Shown here: one piece after another, positions 5,155 through 6,921 of the stretch
Layout of the letters: each line of letters opens with the position of its first letter
How positions within the stretch are numbered: the first letter of the stretch is position 1
Notes under the pieces: generated by a model
What the model saw: only the letters and a program-made list of their open reading frames with translations
Database searches by the model: none
Told to the model about the DNA's origin: nothing
From: an uncultured Ilumatobacter sp.
GTDB lineage: Bacteria; Actinomycetota; Acidimicrobiia; Acidimicrobiales; Ilumatobacteraceae
Length of the DNA stretch: 6,921 nucleotides
NCBI GenBank assembly: GCA_938049325.1
Contig: CALICC010000428.1
Location: forward strand, 1-6,921
Direction of reading: 5' to 3'
Made by a program: the position numbers and the translations under genes

Positions 5155-5967
5155 ATGGCGATCGAGTTCGAACCACTGACCGCAGCGATCGGAGCCACGG
5201 TGCACGGCATCGACATGGCGAACGCGTCCGACGCCGACATCGACGACATCCGCAAAGGCTGGATGGACTACAAGGTGCTGTTCTTCCGTGATCAACACAT
5301 CACGATCGAGGAGCACATTGCGTTCGGCGCACGATTCGGCGAACTCGAGATCCACCCGTTCGCCACCGGTCACGAGGGGTACCCCGAGATCGTTCGGATC
5401 GAGTCGAACGCTGACCGGCAGTACGCCGCATCCGCCTGGCACAGTGACGTCACCTGGCGCGCTGAGCCATCGCTCGGTTCGATCCTGCGAGGTATCCAGA
5501 TCCCGCCAGCCGGCGGCGACACCTGCTTCGCGAACACCGCGCTCGCCTACGACCGGCTGAGTGACGAGTGGAAGGAACGCATCGACGGATTGGTTGCCGT
5601 GCACGACTTTACGCACACGTTCGGCCGCCGTCTCACGCCGGAGAAACTTGCCGAGCAGCAGAAGAAATACCCGCCGGCCAGGCACCCCGTCGTACGGACG
5701 CACCCCGAGACGGGGGAGAAGAACATCTACACCAACCGCGGTTTCGTCTCGCACATCGACGGCATGACGCGTGAGGAGTCGATGGTGATCGTCGACCACC
5801 TTGAGCGTGCGGTGATGGACCCGTCGGTGCAGTGTCGGTTCAAGTGGGAGGTCGACTCGTTCGCGATGTGGGACAACCGGGCCGTCCAGCACTGTGCAAC
5901 GAACGACTTCTTCCCTGAGACGCGCATCGTCGAACGTGTGACAGTCATTGGCGACAAGCCGTACTGA
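5155..5967 (+). CDS. TauD/TfdA-family Fe(II)/2-oxoglutarate dioxygenase
   Basis: The product has 270 residues, close to TauD in length. The iron-binding facial triad is complete: H96 and D98 in AWHSDVTW, and H246 in MWDNRAVQHCA. R257, 11 residues after H246, is in the position of the arginine that holds the 2-oxoglutarate carboxylate in TauD. Other family marks are GATVHGIDM (13-21), VLFFRDQHIT (41-50), FGELEIHPF (61-69), the 'GGDTCFANT' strand (120-128) and 'ALAYDRLSDEWKERI' (129-143). Enzymes of this family hydroxylate substrates such as sulfonates, aryloxyalkanoates or amino-acid derivatives, using O2 and releasing succinate and CO2. The substrate here cannot be assigned: no sulfonate transporter or sulfur gene is adjacent. 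All catalytic residues are intact. It is transcribed away from the DUF1905 gene and faces the arsR gene with a 15-bp gap. Confidence 0.9.
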   Translation: MAIEFEPLTAAIGATVHGIDMANASDADIDDIRKGWMDYKVLFFRDQHITIEEHIAFGARFGELEIHPFATGHEGYPEIVRIESNADRQYAASAWHSDVTWRAEPSLGSILRGIQIPPAGGDTCFANTALAYDRLSDEWKERIDGLVAVHDFTHTFGRRLTPEKLAEQQKKYPPARHPVVRTHPETGEKNIYTNRGFVSHIDGMTREESMVIVDHLERAVMDPSVQCRFKWEVDSFAMWDNRAVQHCATNDFFPETRIVERVTVIGDKPY

Positions 5968-5982
5968 TCTGAGAGTCAGCAG

Positions 5983-6339
5983 CTACGCGTCGCAGATCGG
6001 GTTGTGCCCGAGGAGGCACAGTCCGAGTTCCATGACACCGCCCACGCAGGGGTCGATGAGTCGGTAGAAGATGCGATTGCCATCGCGGCGGGTGGCCACG
6101 ATGTTCTGATCCGCCATCCGTTGGAGATGGTTCGAGACGCTCTGCGTGCTCGACCCCACGTCGTCGGCGATCGCAGTCACCGACGCTTCGTCGGAGCGGG
6201 CGATCGCATGCAGGATTCGCAGCCGCGTGTCGTTGGCCAGCACGGCAAAGAGTCGCGAGAGCTCGCCGACCTCATCGTCGCCGAGCAGCGGTCGCTGGGC
6301 GAGCGCTGGCGGAATCACTTGAACATCGTCGCTTGACAT
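5983..6339 (-). CDS. arsR: ArsR-family metal(loid)-responsive repressor
   Basis: The product has 118 residues and a winged helix-turn-helix: LSRLFAVLANDTRLRILHAI (27-46), VTAIADDVGSSTQSVSNHLQRMADQNIV (54-81, recognition helix 'TQSVSNHLQ'), and wing RRDGNRIFYRL (84-94). The familiar ELCVC metal-binding motif of classical ArsR is missing in the recognition region (GSSTQS instead). Three cysteines sit in the C-terminal helix and tail: C98 in DPCVGG, C108 in ELGLCLLG and C116 near the end. These are candidate ligands for As(III) or another soft metal. GGAGG lies one base before ATG 6342 and four before ATG 6339; the latter gives a more usual spacing, but 6342 is possible (one extra Met). It diverges from an ArsI/CadI-type gene, so arsenic or cadmium is the likely signal. 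This is inferred. Confidence 0.85.
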   Translation of the reverse strand: MSSDDVQVIPPALAQRPLLGDDEVGELSRLFAVLANDTRLRILHAIARSDEASVTAIADDVGSSTQSVSNHLQRMADQNIVATRRDGNRIFYRLIDPCVGGVMELGLCLLGHNPICDA

Positions 6340-6361
6340 CATTCCTCCACTACTACATGAT
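6333..6361 (+). promoter_or_regulatory. Promoter of the arsI-like gene
   Basis: TTGACA at 6333-6338 is a perfect -35 consensus, and 17 bp later CATGAT (6356-6361) matches TATAAT at 4 of 6 positions. Transcription would start at about 6368, leaving a leader of roughly 30 nt that holds the GGAGG ribosome site (6388-6392, 7 nt before ATG 6400). The -35 box overlaps the first codons of the divergent arsR gene. Unlike several other genes in the window, this one is not leaderless. Confidence 0.6.
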
Positions 6362-6375
6362 GTTATGTAACAGTG
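6348..6375. promoter_or_regulatory. Candidate ArsR operator, 28-bp imperfect dyad
   Basis: Matched arms are centred at 6361/6362: CACT (6348-6351) with AGTG (6372-6375), and TACAT (6354-6358) with ATGTA (6365-6369). The gaps between arms are equal on both sides. The dyad covers the -10 box of the arsI-like gene and lies between the arsR -10 box and start codon, so one repressor dimer could block both directions. The assignment to ArsR is by position. Confidence 0.55.
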
Positions 6376-6377
6376 AA

Positions 6378-6406
6378 ATTCTACCACGGAGGTCTTCCCA
6401 TGTCCC
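6378..6406 (-). promoter_or_regulatory. Promoter of arsR
   Basis: On the minus strand GGGACA (complement of 6401-6406) is followed after 17 bp by TAGAAT (complement of 6378-6383), which matches TATAAT at 5 of 6 positions. The start would be near 6371, giving a leader of about 30 nt with GGAGG just before the arsR start. An alternative -10 is TAACAT (complement of 6360-6365). Confidence 0.5.
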
Positions 6407-6921
6407 GATTCCAAATGTCCCTCAACGTCAGCGACGTCGATGCGTCCGTCGCCTTCTACACGAAGCTCTTCGGCGTCGACCCCGCAAAACACCGGCGCGG
6501 CTATGCCAACTTCATCGTGGCGGACCCGCCAATGAAACTGGTGATCGTCGAAGACGAAGGAATGCCCGGCACGATCAACCACGTCGGCATCGAGTTCGAG
6601 AACCCCGACGACGTCGCGCTCGAGACCCGCCGGGTCGTCGATGCCGGCCTTCCGGTGGAAGTCGATGAGGCGCATACCTGCTGCTTCGCCACGCAAGAAA
6701 AGGCATGGACCCAGGACGTCGATGGCGTGCCATGGGAGCTCTACACCGTCGTTGCAGACGCGGCCGGATTCGGAGCCAGCCCCCGCGGTGGAACGCCGCT
6801 CGACGTGATGCTGCCGCCGGTCGACCTGGCCGAGTTGCAGGCTGCACTCGTCGATGACGACATCGTGGTCATCGACGCACAAGGACCCGGCGGCTACGAG
6901 CGCGAGCACATCGACGGTGCG
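6400..6921 (+). CDS. arsI: ArsI/CadI-type VOC protein with C-terminal rhodanese-like domain, 3' end outside window
   Basis: There are 174 in-frame residues from ATG 6400 to the window edge with no stop. The strong GGAGG at 6388-6392 fixes the start. Residues 1-120 are a vicinal-oxygen-chelate domain of the ArsI/CadI type: FQMSLNVSDVDASVAFYTKLFG (4-25), RGYANFIVADPPMKLVIVE (33-51), INHVGIEFE (59-67), and HTCCFATQEKAWTQDVDGVPWELYTV (92-117). Q5, H61 and E113 fit the metal triad, and the vicinal pair C94-C95 fits the As(III)-binding cysteines of C-As lyases, which remove methyl or aryl groups from trivalent organoarsenicals using Fe(II) and O2. After a Gly-rich linker (122-136), VDLAELQAAL, DDDIVVIDAQ and YEREHIDGA (141-174) match the first half of a rhodanese domain. 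The rhodanese cysteine loop lies beyond the window. CadI-type cadmium binding is an alternative role for the first domain. Confidence 0.83.
   Translation, partial: MSRFQMSLNVSDVDASVAFYTKLFGVDPAKHRRGYANFIVADPPMKLVIVEDEGMPGTINHVGIEFENPDDVALETRRVVDAGLPVEVDEAHTCCFATQEKAWTQDVDGVPWELYTVVADAAGFGASPRGGTPLDVMLPPVDLAELQAALVDDDIVVIDAQGPGGYEREHIDGA

Noticed and set aside
5119..5892. Open frame of 257 codons on the minus strand opposite the dioxygenase gene
   Set aside because: It has no domain pattern and lies antisense to a gene with an intact Fe(II)/2-oxoglutarate active site.
5964..6000. Hairpin GATCTG (5966-5971) with CAGATC (5993-5998) as a terminator between the dioxygenase and arsR genes
   Set aside because: The stem is only about 6 bp with a 21-nt loop and no T-run. 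It is too weak to call.
5983..6909. N-terminally extended version of the arsR frame running back through the arsI-like gene
   Set aside because: ArsR similarity starts only near 6339, where a GGAGG site precedes the ATG. The upstream part is the antisense of a conserved VOC domain and has no family sequence.

Overview
This is a GC-rich, densely coding bacterial chromosome segment. High GC, GTG starts, -10 boxes (TANNNT) lying 6-7 nt before start codons (leaderless genes), and the protein types (PH-domain membrane protein, VapBC, TetR, tandem hot-dog thioesterase, DUF1905, TauD-like dioxygenase, ArsI-like lyase) point to an actinobacterium. Acidimicrobiia (Ilumatobacter-like) is my best guess, but it is a guess. 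I found no RNA genes, insertion sequences, integrases, CRISPR arrays or long repeats.

Layout. (1) 2-553 is the C-terminal part of a membrane protein with a bacterial PH domain. (2) 601-1274 is a vapBC toxin-antitoxin pair with a perfect 12-bp palindrome in its promoter. (3) 1327-1953 is a methyltransferase-like protein, facing a secreted SGNH esterase/lipase (2016-3185, minus) across two strong hairpins. (4) A TetR regulator (3263-3898) is divergent from the esterase, with a palindromic operator pair between them. TetR overlaps a tandem hot-dog acyl-CoA thioesterase (3895-4782) by 4 nt. (5) A small DUF1905 protein (4814-5119, minus) and a TauD/TfdA-type dioxygenase (5155-5967) diverge from a 35-bp spacer that seems to hold two interleaved leaderless promoters. 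(6) An ArsR-family repressor (5983-6339, minus) diverges from an ArsI/CadI-type protein (6400 to the window edge), with shared promoter/operator DNA between them.

How the genes may work together. The esterase, TetR regulator and thioesterase look like a small lipid- or acyl-responsive unit: the enzymes are a secreted ester hydrolase and a cytoplasmic thioesterase, and the operator copies sit where one repressor could control both directions. The ArsR/ArsI pair looks like a metalloid-responsive unit. Its enzyme keeps the vicinal Cys pair and metal triad of C-As lyases and runs without a stop into what looks like a rhodanese domain. That fusion is the most unusual protein in the window, but it is cut off before the rhodanese active-site loop. 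Nothing visible links the remaining genes functionally.
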